A stretch of DNA of 64,000 nt from Paenibacillus xerothermodurans (GCF_002220865.2 NZ_NHRJ02000013.1:1-64000); one strand, 5' to 3'; numbered from the stretch's first letter, positions 9,660-18,187 are shown. The notes: generated by a model not told the origin, from the letters alone. A program made the numbers and translations.

Positions 9660-10403
9660 TTATTTCAACATCGTGCCCATGCGGCGGGCGGCTTCCATTA
9701 GCACCGGCGCATGTGCTTTCATCTTCTCAGGTGTGAGCCTATTGGAGGGCCCACTCACCGCGAGCGCCGCCACAAGACGATGGGAGCGGTTCAATATCGG
9801 GACCGCTACGGCTGCGGCTCCAGGCTCCCGCTCCTCGAAGCTTGTCGCGTAGCCGAGCGTCTTCGCCTCTTCGAGCTGCCGTATATACACGCTTTGCTCC
9901 ATACCGGCCGGCCACGAGGGGTCCTGCCGAATCGCTTGCTGCACCTCCGGATCAGCGAAGGCCACTAGGATCTTGCTGGATGCGCCAACATACAGCGGCA
10001 TCCTCGCGCCAATCGGAGCCACACGGCGAATCGCTTGGTTGCTCTGCACCGCTTGGACGCGGATACGCTCCATGCCATCGCGCACATACAGGCTGACCGT
10101 CTCGTCCAATTGATCCCGCAAGTGCTCCATCTCCGGCAGAAGAATGAGCGCCGGGTCATCGCTGTGCGTCAGGTTCGCCGACAGCTCCCAAATTCGGAAT
10201 CCCAGCCTATACTTCTCCGAGGCCGGATCACGCACGACAAACCCCCTGCCCTCCAATGAAGCCAACAGCCTGTGCACCGTACTCTTGTGAAGGTCGACAC
10301 GAGCAGCAATTTCCGTCAAGCTCAAATCCTCTGAATCGGTGAAACAGAGCAGAATATCTAAAGCACGTTCCACCGCGCGCACTGTCGATTTGCCATCTTC
10401 CAT
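9660..10403 (-). CDS. IclR family transcriptional regulator
   Basis: A 247-residue dimeric DNA-binding regulator. Residues ~10-60 form the winged helix-turn-helix (VERALDILLCF, then LSLTEIAARVDLHKSTVHRL), and ~75-245 form the IclR effector domain with the usual GARMPLYVGASSKILVAF signature. A GTG 30 bases upstream is in frame but lies inside the operator; ATG 10403 has GGGGGAT 9 bases ahead and is preferred. A palindrome in its own leader matches the one at acnA, so autoregulation plus control of aconitase is inferred. The effector (perhaps a TCA or glyoxylate metabolite) is not visible from sequence. Confidence 0.9.
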   Translation of the reverse strand: MEDGKSTVRAVERALDILLCFTDSEDLSLTEIAARVDLHKSTVHRLLASLEGRGFVVRDPASEKYRLGFRIWELSANLTHSDDPALILLPEMEHLRDQLDETVSLYVRDGMERIRVQAVQSNQAIRRVAPIGARMPLYVGASSKILVAFADPEVQQAIRQDPSWPAGMEQSVYIRQLEEAKTLGYATSFEEREPGAAAVAVPILNRSHRLVAALAVSGPSNRLTPEKMKAHAPVLMEAARRMGTMLK

Positions 10404-10425
10404 CTCATTTAATCCCCCGACTTTT

Positions 10426-10443
10426 TGTTTCACTTGATGAAAC
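10426..10443. promoter_or_regulatory. Palindromic operator upstream of the iclR-type gene
   Basis: TGTTTCA (10426-10432), CTTGA, TGAAAC (10438-10443), matching the acnA operator in arms and five-base spacing. It lies 12 bases downstream of the gene's -10 box. Confidence 0.65.
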
Positions 10444-10455
10444 TCAGTTACATAT

Positions 10456-10484
10456 AGTATAACTCAACCCGCACCCAGGGTAAA
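10456..10484 (-). promoter_or_regulatory. Probable promoter of the iclR-type gene
   Basis: Minus strand: TTTACC (10479-10484), 17-base spacer, TATACT (10456-10461). Boxes and spacing almost equal those of the acnA promoter. Confidence 0.55.
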
Positions 10485-10682
10485 GCGAATTATTACCTGA
10501 ACAGGCTGTATTACAGCCAGATTACAGCTACCTTACATGTTGTCGTATCCGATTGACGCAGGCGCACAGCGGCTTTAGTATACACTTAAGGGAATGAAGA
10601 CCCGTCGAGTCCTCATGTTTTCCACACGCCGTACGCGGCCCACAAAGCAACAAGACATCCACGTTAAACAGGAGGGATTCCG

Positions 10683-11705
10683 ATGGAACAAAACCCTGCA
10701 GCGTCCGTTGCACTAACCCCTGCCACCACGCAGGTAGAAACTACGGTTCAACCACAATCCATTGCCCGGCGCAGAATCAGGCAGCTGCTGATTGCTCTCG
10801 TCTCATGTGTATTGCTGTTCTCCAGCCTTGTTATGGCCTTTCATGCTTACATTGCATGGACACTTGCCCGGCCGCATATCGACCAGCTGCGTTCGAATCC
10901 TATGCTGTCCATTGGGGCAGCGTATGAGAATATTGAGTTTCCCAGTGTGAATAGCAGTTCTATTCTATCCGGTTGGTTTATTCCCGCAGACCATAATTCC
11001 TCAACCAGTAAAACCGTCATTTTCTCGCATGGCTACGGCGGCAACCGGGAAGAAATCTGGGTTCCCTTGTACAGTTTGGCCGAACAATTACATAAGCAAA
11101 ATTACAATGTGCTTATGTTCGATTACGGTTACGTGCAGCCCAAAGCAAGCGTCACCGGAGGAATTCGCGAATCACAAGAGCTGTTGGGGGCGGTCAAGTT
11201 CGCCAAGGAGAGAGGAGCCGGCGAGGTATACGTGTGGGGCTTTTCCATGGGTGCCGGAACCGCACTGCAGGCCGCATTGCAAACAGAAGATATCTCCGGC
11301 ATGATCCTGGATAGCACTTTTATTCTGGAGCCGGACACACTTTATCATAATATGAAGCAAGAGGCGAATCTGCCCAAGTTTCCGTCTCAGCCTCTGGTAC
11401 ATCTATTCTTTCCGTTGATTAACGGAGTGAGCCTCAACCAGATCCCTTACGGCCAGGTCAAAGAGGCCGAGTACGATATGCCAATCTTTTTCATCCACAG
11501 TCAAAAGGATGAGCGCGCGCCTTTCGAAATGGCGCGGGAAATTTACCGTAATCAACCCGATGCTTCGGGCTCGAAGCTGTGGCTTGTTGAAAACGACGGA
11601 CATGAGTTGATTTTCAAAGGCCACCAGGAAGAATACATCGCTCGAGCGATGGGATTCTTAAAGAATATGCCTGCCAGACAGCACACTGCTGCAGCGCAAA
11701 CGTGA
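10683..11705 (+). CDS. Membrane-anchored alpha/beta hydrolase
   Basis: A 340-residue serine hydrolase of the YqkD/BAAT-like group. A single hydrophobic segment (about 37-60, LLIALVSCVLLFSSLVMAF) anchors the N-terminus; the catalytic domain probably faces outside. The nucleophile elbow GFSMG (about 180), an Asp in SQKDERAP (about 281) and a His in NDGHELIF (about 310) complete the triad, with SHGYGG as the oxyanion region. ATG at 10683 follows AGGAGGG. It stands alone, about 100 bases ahead of the SodF-like gene. Substrate unknown; esterase or peptidase activity is possible. Confidence 0.85.
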   Translation: MEQNPAASVALTPATTQVETTVQPQSIARRRIRQLLIALVSCVLLFSSLVMAFHAYIAWTLARPHIDQLRSNPMLSIGAAYENIEFPSVNSSSILSGWFIPADHNSSTSKTVIFSHGYGGNREEIWVPLYSLAEQLHKQNYNVLMFDYGYVQPKASVTGGIRESQELLGAVKFAKERGAGEVYVWGFSMGAGTALQAALQTEDISGMILDSTFILEPDTLYHNMKQEANLPKFPSQPLVHLFFPLINGVSLNQIPYGQVKEAEYDMPIFFIHSQKDERAPFEMAREIYRNQPDASGSKLWLVENDGHELIFKGHQEEYIARAMGFLKNMPARQHTAAAQT

Positions 11706-11807
11706 GCGCCTTAGCCGCGCTTGAACATAGAGCCAAGCCTCCCCGAATATATGTAGTCTTGATAGCCCGACAGTATGGGCTGCGAGAGTACGGGGGAGGT
11801 TTTTTCG

Positions 11808-13025
11808 ATGCTCCAGGTGTATGAGGGTATGATGCCGCTCAGGGTCTTAGAGGAGATTCGGAATTGGAAGAAGCGTGAAAAGGAACATTCGCTTCTGGTC
11901 CGTTCTGTCGTCCCGGCCCTGGAAGCCGGCTATACGTCGGTTCTTGGATTATGGGAGCATTCATTTGAACAGGCCGAACAGACAGCCGTACAATGGATCC
12001 GCGCAGCTCTCGACTCACGGCTCCCCTTCAGCCCATACGATATTGATGCTGTATTCGAGTTGATCAGGGTGTCTACCATCGAATCTCAGCAGTTTGTCCG
12101 ACTGCTTCGCAAGATGCAGGAGAACAGCGAAGTTCTTCGTACCAGGGCAGAACACTTGGCTGTCGTCCGGCATGTCATCAGCGAATCCGAATACTTCATT
12201 GGGCTATTTCAGTTTGTGAACAATGATCCTCCTAGAGAATTGTACTATGGTGTCCCACAGGTCCATGCTTACTCAGCAATACCGGCGCCGGGGATTGCAC
12301 ACCAACAGCAGCCCCACACAACAGACAGAGCAGAACAGGCGGAGGCGTTGACCGCCACAGGAGAAGGCACTTGGTCGCAACAGCCCCCTTCCCAGCAGCC
12401 CATAACAGTCGAAGGGCAGAAGCTGCCTCCGCTGCCATACGCGTATGACGCATTGGAACCCTACATTGATGCGGAGACGATGCGGCTCCATCACGATAAA
12501 CACCACCGCAGTTGCTTGGAAGCCTTGAACAACGCGAAATTGATGCTCGCAAGCGCCCGCCAAGCCGATGATTACGTTCTAATGAAGCACTGGCAAAATG
12601 AGTGCACGATGCACGGCGTGGGCCACTATCTTCACACGCTATTCTGGCTCAGCATGGGGCCTCAGGGCGGAGGGGAAGCGACAGGAACAATAGCTGCGGA
12701 CATAACCAGCTCCTTCGGCAGCTTTGAGGTGTTCCAGTCACTATTCACCGCCGCGGCCAATAGCGTAGAGGGCGCAGGCTGGGTGGTCATGGCATGGAGC
12801 CCGCTCAATAATCAACTCGAAATCGTTCACGCCGATAAAAATAACCATCTGTCTGCGTGGCCCGTGATTCCGCTTCTTGTGCTTGATATGTGGGAACATG
12901 CATATTATCTGCAATACAAAAACAACCGCCGCGATTATATTGACGCATGGTGGCACACAGTTGACTGGCAGCAGGTGAACGAGCGCTTATCGCAGGCTCG
13001 CAGCACCAATTGGCCATCGTTATGA
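11808..13025 (+). CDS. SodF-like Fe/Mn superoxide dismutase with N-terminal helical domain
   Basis: A 405-residue protein in three parts: a helical, charged domain (~1-140), a Gln/Pro/Ala-rich linker (~145-205) and a complete Fe/Mn superoxide dismutase domain (~205-395). The metal ligands are conserved: His in MRLHHDKHH, His in YLHTLFW, Asp and His in LDMWEHAYYLQY. Where SodA has Gln (ANQDNP) this protein has His (KNNHLSAWP), as in mycobacterial-type Fe enzymes (family knowledge). ATG 11808 follows GGGGGAGG by 8 bases; an upstream in-frame start was rejected. B. subtilis SodF is the likely relative but is shorter; whether it has dismutase activity is untested. Confidence 0.88.
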   Translation: MLQVYEGMMPLRVLEEIRNWKKREKEHSLLVRSVVPALEAGYTSVLGLWEHSFEQAEQTAVQWIRAALDSRLPFSPYDIDAVFELIRVSTIESQQFVRLLRKMQENSEVLRTRAEHLAVVRHVISESEYFIGLFQFVNNDPPRELYYGVPQVHAYSAIPAPGIAHQQQPHTTDRAEQAEALTATGEGTWSQQPPSQQPITVEGQKLPPLPYAYDALEPYIDAETMRLHHDKHHRSCLEALNNAKLMLASARQADDYVLMKHWQNECTMHGVGHYLHTLFWLSMGPQGGGEATGTIAADITSSFGSFEVFQSLFTAAANSVEGAGWVVMAWSPLNNQLEIVHADKNNHLSAWPVIPLLVLDMWEHAYYLQYKNNRRDYIDAWWHTVDWQQVNERLSQARSTNWPSL

Positions 13026-13029
13026 TGCG

Positions 13030-13084
13030 GCGCAAAAAATCCTCTCCCGCTCCGGGATTCGTCATTCCGGGCGAAAAGAGGATT
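13030..13084 (-). terminator. Terminator of folE
   Basis: An inverted repeat AATCCTCT...AGAGGATT with inner CCGGG pairing; on the minus strand it is followed by TTTTTTG. The same stem may also terminate the plus-strand gene weakly. Confidence 0.75.
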
Positions 13085-13129
13085 CTCTGCATACTGCACC
13101 GTAATATCACAGTGGCTCGGGTTCGTAGG

Positions 13130-13720
13130 CTAGTGTTTCACAAGTGACAAAAATTCAGAGCGTGCGGCTGCGTCCGTGCGGAACAACCCGCGCACAGCGG
13201 ATGTAACTGTTTTGCTGCCAGGCTTCTTTACGCCGCGTGCGCACATACACAGATGCTCGCCCTCAACCACGACCATGCAGCCATGCGGAGTGAGCTCAGA
13301 CTCGATGATATCCGCTAACTCTGAGGTTATCCGTTCCTGTACCTGCAGCTTGCGTGTTACGGCCTCAACCAGCCGCGCGAACTTACTTAAGCCGGCGATT
13401 TTACCGCTCGGAATGTAACCGATGTGTATTTGCCCAAAAAACGGCGCCATGTGATGCTCGCATTGGCTGTAGTACACAATATCTTTGACGATCACTAATT
13501 CTTCATGTTGTTCGTCAAAAGCGACGCCCAAGATGTCTTTGTAGTCGGCCTCATATCCCGCAAATATCTCCTCATACATCCGGGTTACCCTGGCGGGTGT
13601 ATCTACCAATCCCTCTCGGTCCACGTCTTCACCAATCAGACGCAGAATCTCTCTTACATGGCCTTCAATCAAAGCCCGGTTTTCATCCACGCGGGTATTT
13701 CGATATTCTCTAGCCGGCAT
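13130..13720 (-). CDS. folE: GTP cyclohydrolase I (FolE)
   Basis: A 196-residue enzyme opening the GTP ring to give dihydroneopterin triphosphate, the first step of folate (and queuosine precursor) synthesis. The zinc ligands are seen in [10 protein letters not shown] and [16 protein letters not shown], with [14 protein letters not shown] between them. Normal length. The ATG at 13720 has an ideal AAGGAGG 8 bases upstream. Monocistronic, with a terminator downstream. A QueG gene elsewhere in the window (14887-16059) belongs to the queuosine pathway that starts from the same product. Confidence 0.97.
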   Translation of the reverse strand: MPAREYRNTRVDENRALIEGHVREILRLIGEDVDREGLVDTPARVTRMYEEIFAGYEADYKDILGVAFDEQHEELVIVKDIVYYSQCEHHMAPFFGQIHIGYIPSGKIAGLSKFARLVEAVTRKLQVQERITSELADIIESELTPHGCMVVVEGEHLCMCARGVKKPGSKTVTSAVRGLFRTDAAARSEFLSLVKH

Positions 13721-13805
13721 AACTTAACCTCCTTCATGCTAACCTAACCTTAGGCTAACTCTTCCAACGTTGCCCGTGACCGCCAAGCCCCGGGCACATA
13801 TATTT

Positions 13806-14018
13806 TTATCGGCGAAACTTTTGTTTTTTCATCATTTGCTGAGCTTTTTGCATTTGCTGTTTATTCATGTTGTAGCCCATCTTCTTAGCCATTTGTGCCA
13901 GCATCTCCGGATTGTTTTGCATATTCTCAATCTGTTTGCGCAAGTAATACACACCGGCGAAAAAGCCGCCTACCGCGCCTACCAACAGCGTGACGATCGG
14001 AATAATGTAGTCCCACAT
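13806..14018 (-). CDS. yneF: YneF family small membrane protein (UPF0154)
   Basis: About 70 residues: one N-terminal transmembrane helix (MWDYIIPIVTLLVGAVGGFFAG) followed by a conserved cytosolic part rich in Met, Gln and Lys (NPEMLAQMAKKMGYNMNKQQ). This matches the YneF/UPF0154 family, a single-pass protein of Firmicutes with no settled function. ATG 14018 (AAGGGTG 9 bases upstream) is preferred over the in-frame GTG at 14030. Preceded on the same strand by an HD-GYP relic. Confidence 0.9.
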   Translation of the reverse strand: MWDYIIPIVTLLVGAVGGFFAGVYYLRKQIENMQNNPEMLAQMAKKMGYNMNKQQMQKAQQMMKKQKFRR

Positions 14019-14026
14019 TATGTTAT

Positions 14027-14302
14027 TCACCCTTTTTCAGAAGTTATCCATTGTACATCATAGCAAATAGTCTTCAAGTGCACAAATGCTAACGCACGCC
14101 GTGGCAGGCGCTTATCATACGTGGCTGCCGTCGCATGATCACTACCTATCAAAACCGACATCATAGTTACGTTGAGCGCGTGGACGTACATTTCATTATC
14201 CATAGTGCGAATGTCGGAAAGCTGCACGCGCCCCGTTGCCGGAATAATCGTTCTCCCCAAAAACTACCCCGGCTCGAGATGCTCAACATGTACGTATCTC
14301 AT
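14027..14302 (-). pseudogene. Probable relic of an HD-GYP domain gene
   Basis: On the minus strand ATG 14302 has a good AGGGGAG site and reads MRYVHVEHLEPG, then a TAG stop, then in the same frame FLGRTIIPATGRVQLSD and, after an apparent gap, MYVHALNVTMMSVLIGS. The first part resembles the start of Paenibacillus HD-GYP proteins (LEPGMxLGRTIxxxxGxVLL). The second resembles the HD-GYP core (YxHSxNVxxLSxLIG). A nonsense codon plus a large internal deletion would explain both pieces. The frame ends at the TGA overlapping the yneF start region. Similarity is from memory only. Confidence 0.5.
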
Positions 14303-14384
14303 CGTTTTCTCCCCTGAAAACTTTGCAAGCGGAAAGTGATCACCCAGTATCATCCCAGCCCAGCTTGCTGCAGCACCGCCGTTC

Positions 14385-14900
14385 CTAGCGCGCAGAGGAT
14401 ATCTCGCAGCCTTCCGTTTGCAACAAATAGGCTTTCACGTTCAATCCCCCGCCATAACCCACCAACGAACCGTTTGCGCCTATCACGCGATGGCAGGGCA
14501 CGATAATCGGTATAGGATTGCGATGGTTGGCGCCGCCGACCGCCCTGACCGCCTTTACACCATTGATCGCTTGTCCGATGTCCTTGTAGGAGCACACTGT
14601 ACCATAAGGAATACGAACCAACGCCTCCCATACCTTAACCTGGAACGGTGTCCCGCGGAGATCCAGCGGCACATCGAATGTTCGGCGGTCGCATGCAAAG
14701 TACTGCTGCAGCTGTTCCTCCACGTTTCGCAGGGCGGCATGGTCAGACCTCCACTCACGCGTCTTGAACCAGCGCTGCGACCACTGCTGCAGTTTGGGTT
14801 CCACATCGGCGAAACGTCCAAACTCGATAAGGCAAAGTGCGCTCCCGGCAGTGCCAAGCACCAGCGGACCTATTGGAGAGTCTATTTCAGTATACCTCAT
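14385..14900 (-). CDS. ogt: Methylated-DNA--protein-cysteine methyltransferase
   Basis: A ~171-residue suicide repair protein moving methyl groups from O6-methylguanine to its own Cys. The active site IIVPCHRVIGANGSLVGYGG and the preceding TPFQVKVWEALVRIPYGTVCSYKDIG helix-turn-helix region are intact. Start is uncertain: ATG 14900 gives the usual MRYTEIDSPIGPL start, while ATG 14909 adds three residues; both overlap the 3' end of queG, so translation is probably coupled. Last gene of the DUF402-lepB-queG-ogt operon. Confidence 0.95.
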   Translation of the reverse strand: MRYTEIDSPIGPLVLGTAGSALCLIEFGRFADVEPKLQQWSQRWFKTREWRSDHAALRNVEEQLQQYFACDRRTFDVPLDLRGTPFQVKVWEALVRIPYGTVCSYKDIGQAINGVKAVRAVGGANHRNPIPIIVPCHRVIGANGSLVGYGGGLNVKAYLLQTEGCEISSAR

Positions 14901-16059
14901 GCAGAGCATAGGCCTTGTCCAACTCCTTCAGTACTATTTCATCGGACTCCTCGGCTCTGGCCTCATTGATCGCGTCGATCGCCTGCGAGTTCCCTATGCG
15001 GCCGAGCGCCCACGCTGCCGCGCCCCGTATCTCAGGCCTGATGTCGTGTCTCAACAGGTCGACGAGTTCAGGCACCGCCGTTTCATCCCGAAAATGCCCT
15101 AAAGCCAGCACCGCATTCCGCTGTATTGGCTTTTTGCCGCGCCATGCTGCGGAGCTGGTTCCGAACCGATCCTTGAATTCACGGTTGCTCATGTGCAGCA
15201 GGGAGGTCAGGAGCGGTTTGGCCTGCTCTGGATCCGGTTGCAGTTCAGGATGGTGAGTCCAGTTTTTACCCTTATTTTTAGGGCATACAATCTGGCAGGT
15301 ATCACAACCGTACAAGCGGTTGCCGATTTTTTCTTTCAACTCATCGTCCTCGATATGGCCTTTTGTCTGAGTGACAAAAGAAATGCACCGCTGCGCATTC
15401 AACTGCCCTGGACCGACAAGCGCGCCGGTAGGACAGGCGTCGATGCAAAGTGTGCAATCGCCGCAGCTCTCCGTGACCGGCACGTCAGGCTCCAACGGCA
15501 GATTTGTGATCATTTCCCCCAAGTATACCCATGAACCGAACTCGGGTGTGATCACGGAGCAATTCTTGCCGACCCAGCCTATTCCCGCCCGCTCTGCTAC
15601 AGCCCTGTCTACCAGCGCGCCTGTGTCCACCATAGTCTCCAGCCGGGCGTCCGGCACACGCCCGAGGATCCATGCCTCCAACCGCTGCAGCCGGTTGCGC
15701 AGCACTTGATGGTAATCCATGCCCCATGCGGAACGGGACAAAATCCCCCGGTAAGCGCCCTTCTCCGACCTTGGGGCGTCCTTCATCTTGGAAGGATAGG
15801 CCACAGTGATCGATATGATGGATCTGGGTCCGGCCAAGCTGAGCGAAGGCTCAGTCCGCTTCTCCAGATCGGGCTCCTCGAACCCCGACTCGAAGCCTTT
15901 CTCCCTGTGCTGTTTCAGTATACTTTTTAGATCAACGAAAGGATCTGCACTGGAAATGCCTATCTTGTCGATCCCGAGTGTTTCGGCCGCCTCTTTCATG
16001 TCAAGCTTCAGCTGGTGCCAATCTATATCGTTCCAATCTGCTGCAGCTTCCGACATCAT
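14887..16059 (-). CDS. queG: Epoxyqueuosine reductase QueG
   Basis: A 390-residue iron-sulfur, cobalamin-dependent enzyme for the last step of queuosine formation in tRNA. Two 4Fe-4S motifs are visible: CGDCTLCIDACPTGAL and GCDTCQIVCPKNKG. The N-terminal cobalamin domain has the usual RSAWGMDYHQVLRNRLQRLE and VDTGALVDRAVAERAGIGW stretches. The C-terminal ~100 residues are HEAT-like repeats (ELVDLLRHDIRPEIRGAAAW), found in the longer Firmicute forms. GAGGTG sits 8 bases before ATG 16059. Lies 22 bases after lepB and overlaps ogt. Confidence 0.95.
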   Translation of the reverse strand: MMSEAAADWNDIDWHQLKLDMKEAAETLGIDKIGISSADPFVDLKSILKQHREKGFESGFEEPDLEKRTEPSLSLAGPRSIISITVAYPSKMKDAPRSEKGAYRGILSRSAWGMDYHQVLRNRLQRLEAWILGRVPDARLETMVDTGALVDRAVAERAGIGWVGKNCSVITPEFGSWVYLGEMITNLPLEPDVPVTESCGDCTLCIDACPTGALVGPGQLNAQRCISFVTQTKGHIEDDELKEKIGNRLYGCDTCQIVCPKNKGKNWTHHPELQPDPEQAKPLLTSLLHMSNREFKDRFGTSSAAWRGKKPIQRNAVLALGHFRDETAVPELVDLLRHDIRPEIRGAAAWALGRIGNSQAIDAINEARAEESDEIVLKELDKAYALHEVY

Positions 16060-16080
16060 TTTATTTTCACCTCGTTTCTT

Positions 16081-16677
16081 TTACAGTGATTTGAATTTAT
16101 CCCACGGCCAGATGATCCATTCAACGCGTCCCTCCACTTGTTCCAGTGAGATGGCTCCGAAGCTGCGGCTGTCATAGCTGGCATGGCGGTGACGGTTATC
16201 CCCCATAACAAATAAGCAGCCCTTCTGCACCGTGTACGGATCAAACCCGCCGTCCTCAATCGGCGTGTCCGTGTAGGCTTCCTCTACTTCAACCCCGTTG
16301 ACGAACAGCTTCCCCTGTTGGATGACCAGCTCATCACCTTCCACCGCGACTACCCGCTTCACTAAGTAAGGATGATCGGAGTTAATGCCGTCAGTCTCCC
16401 GCAGCACGATGACATCCCCACGCTCAGGCGCGCCGAAAAAACGAATGGTCTTGTTGATGAACAGCCATTCCCCTTCTTCCAAAGTAGGCTGCATAGATGC
16501 GCCCTTCACCGTCGATAGATGGAAGCCATATTGATGTACCAGCACAACTACCAGCAGTGCGATGACGACAGATTTCATCCAATCCCAAACCTCAGCCAAT
16601 AAACCGGCAGAGCCCCCCATTGGCATTGTATGCCCGGTTAACTCTCCGTCCGGCTTTCTCGGCGCAAAAAAACGCAT
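16081..16677 (-). CDS. lepB: Signal peptidase I
   Basis: A ~198-residue single-pass membrane serine protease that removes signal peptides from secreted proteins. One transmembrane helix (SVVIALLVVVLVHQYGF, about 38-55) is followed by the catalytic Ser in GASMQPTL and the Lys in YLVKRVVAVEGD, then GDNRHRHASYDSRSFG. The upstream in-frame reading (to 16746) lies inside the preceding gene; ATG 16677 has GGAGG 6 bases ahead and begins one base after that gene's stop, so translation is coupled. A short His-rich GDNRHRHASYDSR replaces the usual GDNRNNSxDSR. Confidence 0.96.
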   Translation of the reverse strand: MRFFAPRKPDGELTGHTMPMGGSAGLLAEVWDWMKSVVIALLVVVLVHQYGFHLSTVKGASMQPTLEEGEWLFINKTIRFFGAPERGDVIVLRETDGINSDHPYLVKRVVAVEGDELVIQQGKLFVNGVEVEEAYTDTPIEDGGFDPYTVQKGCLFVMGDNRHRHASYDSRSFGAISLEQVEGRVEWIIWPWDKFKSL

Positions 16678-16678
16678 G

Positions 16679-17239
16679 TCACGCCTCCGTTTCTCGACCT
16701 TTCCACTTTTCCCATTCACGATAATAGTAACGTACCCCATCATCACAGAAAGGCGCTTGATTGGTCTCGATGCGTTTCATTAGGTCCTGCAATCCCTGTT
16801 TGACCTTCTCGTCCACAATGTCAGAGTAATGATAAATCATTTTATGGCGCTCATACTCCTCCTGATCGACCACATGAATTCCTCCGCGCGGCATACGTAT
16901 CACATCCAAATCGTAATCGATGTAAGTGATGACACGTCCGCAAACGTAGGGTGGTGACGCCACGTTGCAGTAGTAGCGCACCCCCGCTTCCTCCAGTAAG
17001 GCAACGACGTTAAACCACTGCTTGGGAATGAAAAATGAGATAGCCGGTATTCTACTGACCCATTCCTTCCCGTCCGCCTCTACAATTTTAGTCTGGCTGT
17101 TGATGAGCACAAGCATAGATTCGAGCTGATGGGGCTCAAGCTGCAGCGCTTGGGGAACCAACCAGTTTTCCGCCCACATGCGATGCAGATGACCATCGTG
17201 CTTGAAGCTTTTTATGATATAGGAACAAAATTTCGACAT
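16679..17239 (-). CDS. DUF402 domain protein, YgaC/Ntdp-like nucleotide phosphatase
   Basis: A ~186-residue cytosolic protein of the YgaC (UPF0374) family: FKHDGHLHRMWAENWLV, then EADGKEWVSRIPAISFFI, a WFNVVALLEEAGVRYYCNVA stretch, YIDYDLDVIRMP, and DQEEYERH. Family members hydrolyse nucleoside tri- and diphosphates with divalent metal (family knowledge). The ATG at 17239 is chosen because the longer TTG start has its ribosome site too close. First gene of an operon with lepB (1-base spacing), queG and ogt. Confidence 0.88.
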   Translation of the reverse strand: MSKFCSYIIKSFKHDGHLHRMWAENWLVPQALQLEPHQLESMLVLINSQTKIVEADGKEWVSRIPAISFFIPKQWFNVVALLEEAGVRYYCNVASPPYVCGRVITYIDYDLDVIRMPRGGIHVVDQEEYERHKMIYHYSDIVDEKVKQGLQDLMKRIETNQAPFCDDGVRYYYREWEKWKGRETEA

Positions 17240-17423
17240 AAGCTCCAAACCCTTCTATTTATACATTCAGCTTGCCTCAGCTATTGCAAAACTGTTATCA
17301 GTGTTCTAATCCAGGTGGCGCTGCCTCCTGTTCGCCACTTGCACAACGTTACATTGGCGGGCGTTTCTTTCTAGCATAAACCTATGTCGAACGGCTTTCA
17401 AGAGCCAACAATTCACCATAACG

Positions 17424-17463
17424 CAAAAAAGCATGGCCGCTGCTTATGTGAGCGGGCCATGCT
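17424..17463 (-). terminator. Rho-independent terminator of the acetyltransferase gene
   Basis: Minus strand: AGCATGGCC, an imperfect inner stem, GGCCATGCT, then TTTTTTG. Confidence 0.85.
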
Positions 17464-17504
17464 AGCTTCAAGCGCATCATTGCTCAATATCATGTCAACA
17501 GCAA

Positions 17505-17927
17505 TTAGCCGTTGACGATACTCAGGCGATGCGCCGAGCGTGAAAAATCGGCAGCTTGATATCCAGCCGACTCGTACACCGGTAACACCATTTCATTATG
17601 TACATCGACGGTAACCATGATGCGTTTTACTTTTCTCTGTAAGAATCGCTGCCTCATTGCTTCGATCAAAGCTTTGCCAATCCCGCGGCGCTGAAATTGT
17701 TCGCCGACGGCTATGCGGTAATAGTAGGCATTGTGGTTGTCGATCGTCCCTATGATGACACCAGCAATTTGTTCGTTTTCGAGGGCAACCAACACCAATT
17801 CACTATCCCAGGAAAGCTGTCTCGCGAAAGCTTCCATAGTATCGTCATAACAGGACTCAGTCAGTACGTTTTTGAACAGCTCGGTAACGGAAATATAATC
17901 AGACAACTGGAAGGAACGAACAACCAA
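17505..17927 (-). CDS. GNAT family N-acetyltransferase
   Basis: A 140-residue acyl-CoA-dependent acetyltransferase with the GNAT motif A (YYYRIAVGEQFQRRGIGKAL, about 69-88) and the motif B region ending in YESAGYQAADF. A TTG start (17927) has GGGGAGAG about 10 bases upstream; no in-frame ATG serves. Substrate unknown. It diverges from sodA across a 335-base region holding a palindrome (18070-18097). Confidence 0.85.
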   Translation of the reverse strand: MVVRSFQLSDYISVTELFKNVLTESCYDDTMEAFARQLSWDSELVLVALENEQIAGVIIGTIDNHNAYYYRIAVGEQFQRRGIGKALIEAMRQRFLQRKVKRIMVTVDVHNEMVLPVYESAGYQAADFSRSAHRLSIVNG

Positions 17928-18069
17928 ATTTCTGCACTCTCCCCGCGGCTAGTATTTAGGCAAGCTACTAATTAATGATACAAAGTATAAAAATACGACA
18001 AAAATCATCGAATCCCTGCTAATTTGTTAAAAAAACTGTGAGATTCTTAACATTTTCACGGCATACGAG

Positions 18070-18097
18070 TGTAAGCGTTGTTTTTTAGGCGCTTACA
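18070..18097. promoter_or_regulatory. Perfect 8-bp inverted repeat upstream of sodA
   Basis: TGTAAGCG (18070-18077), 12-base T-rich centre, CGCTTACA (18090-18097). It lies about 90 bases upstream of the sodA -35, between sodA and the divergent acetyltransferase. The half-sites recall CcpA cre halves but the pattern as a whole is not a cre site. Could be an operator or a hairpin. Confidence 0.45.
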
Positions 18098-18187
18098 TAT
18101 AATTAATGTATAAAAACAGATCAACTGAGAAATTTTAACTTGGTGTCGACCGCGTATGTGGGGATTGAGACTTTTTATACATACATG

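Noticed and set aside
18070-18097. A CcpA cre site upstream of sodA
   Set aside because: Each half resembles one cre half but neither full 14-base pattern matches.
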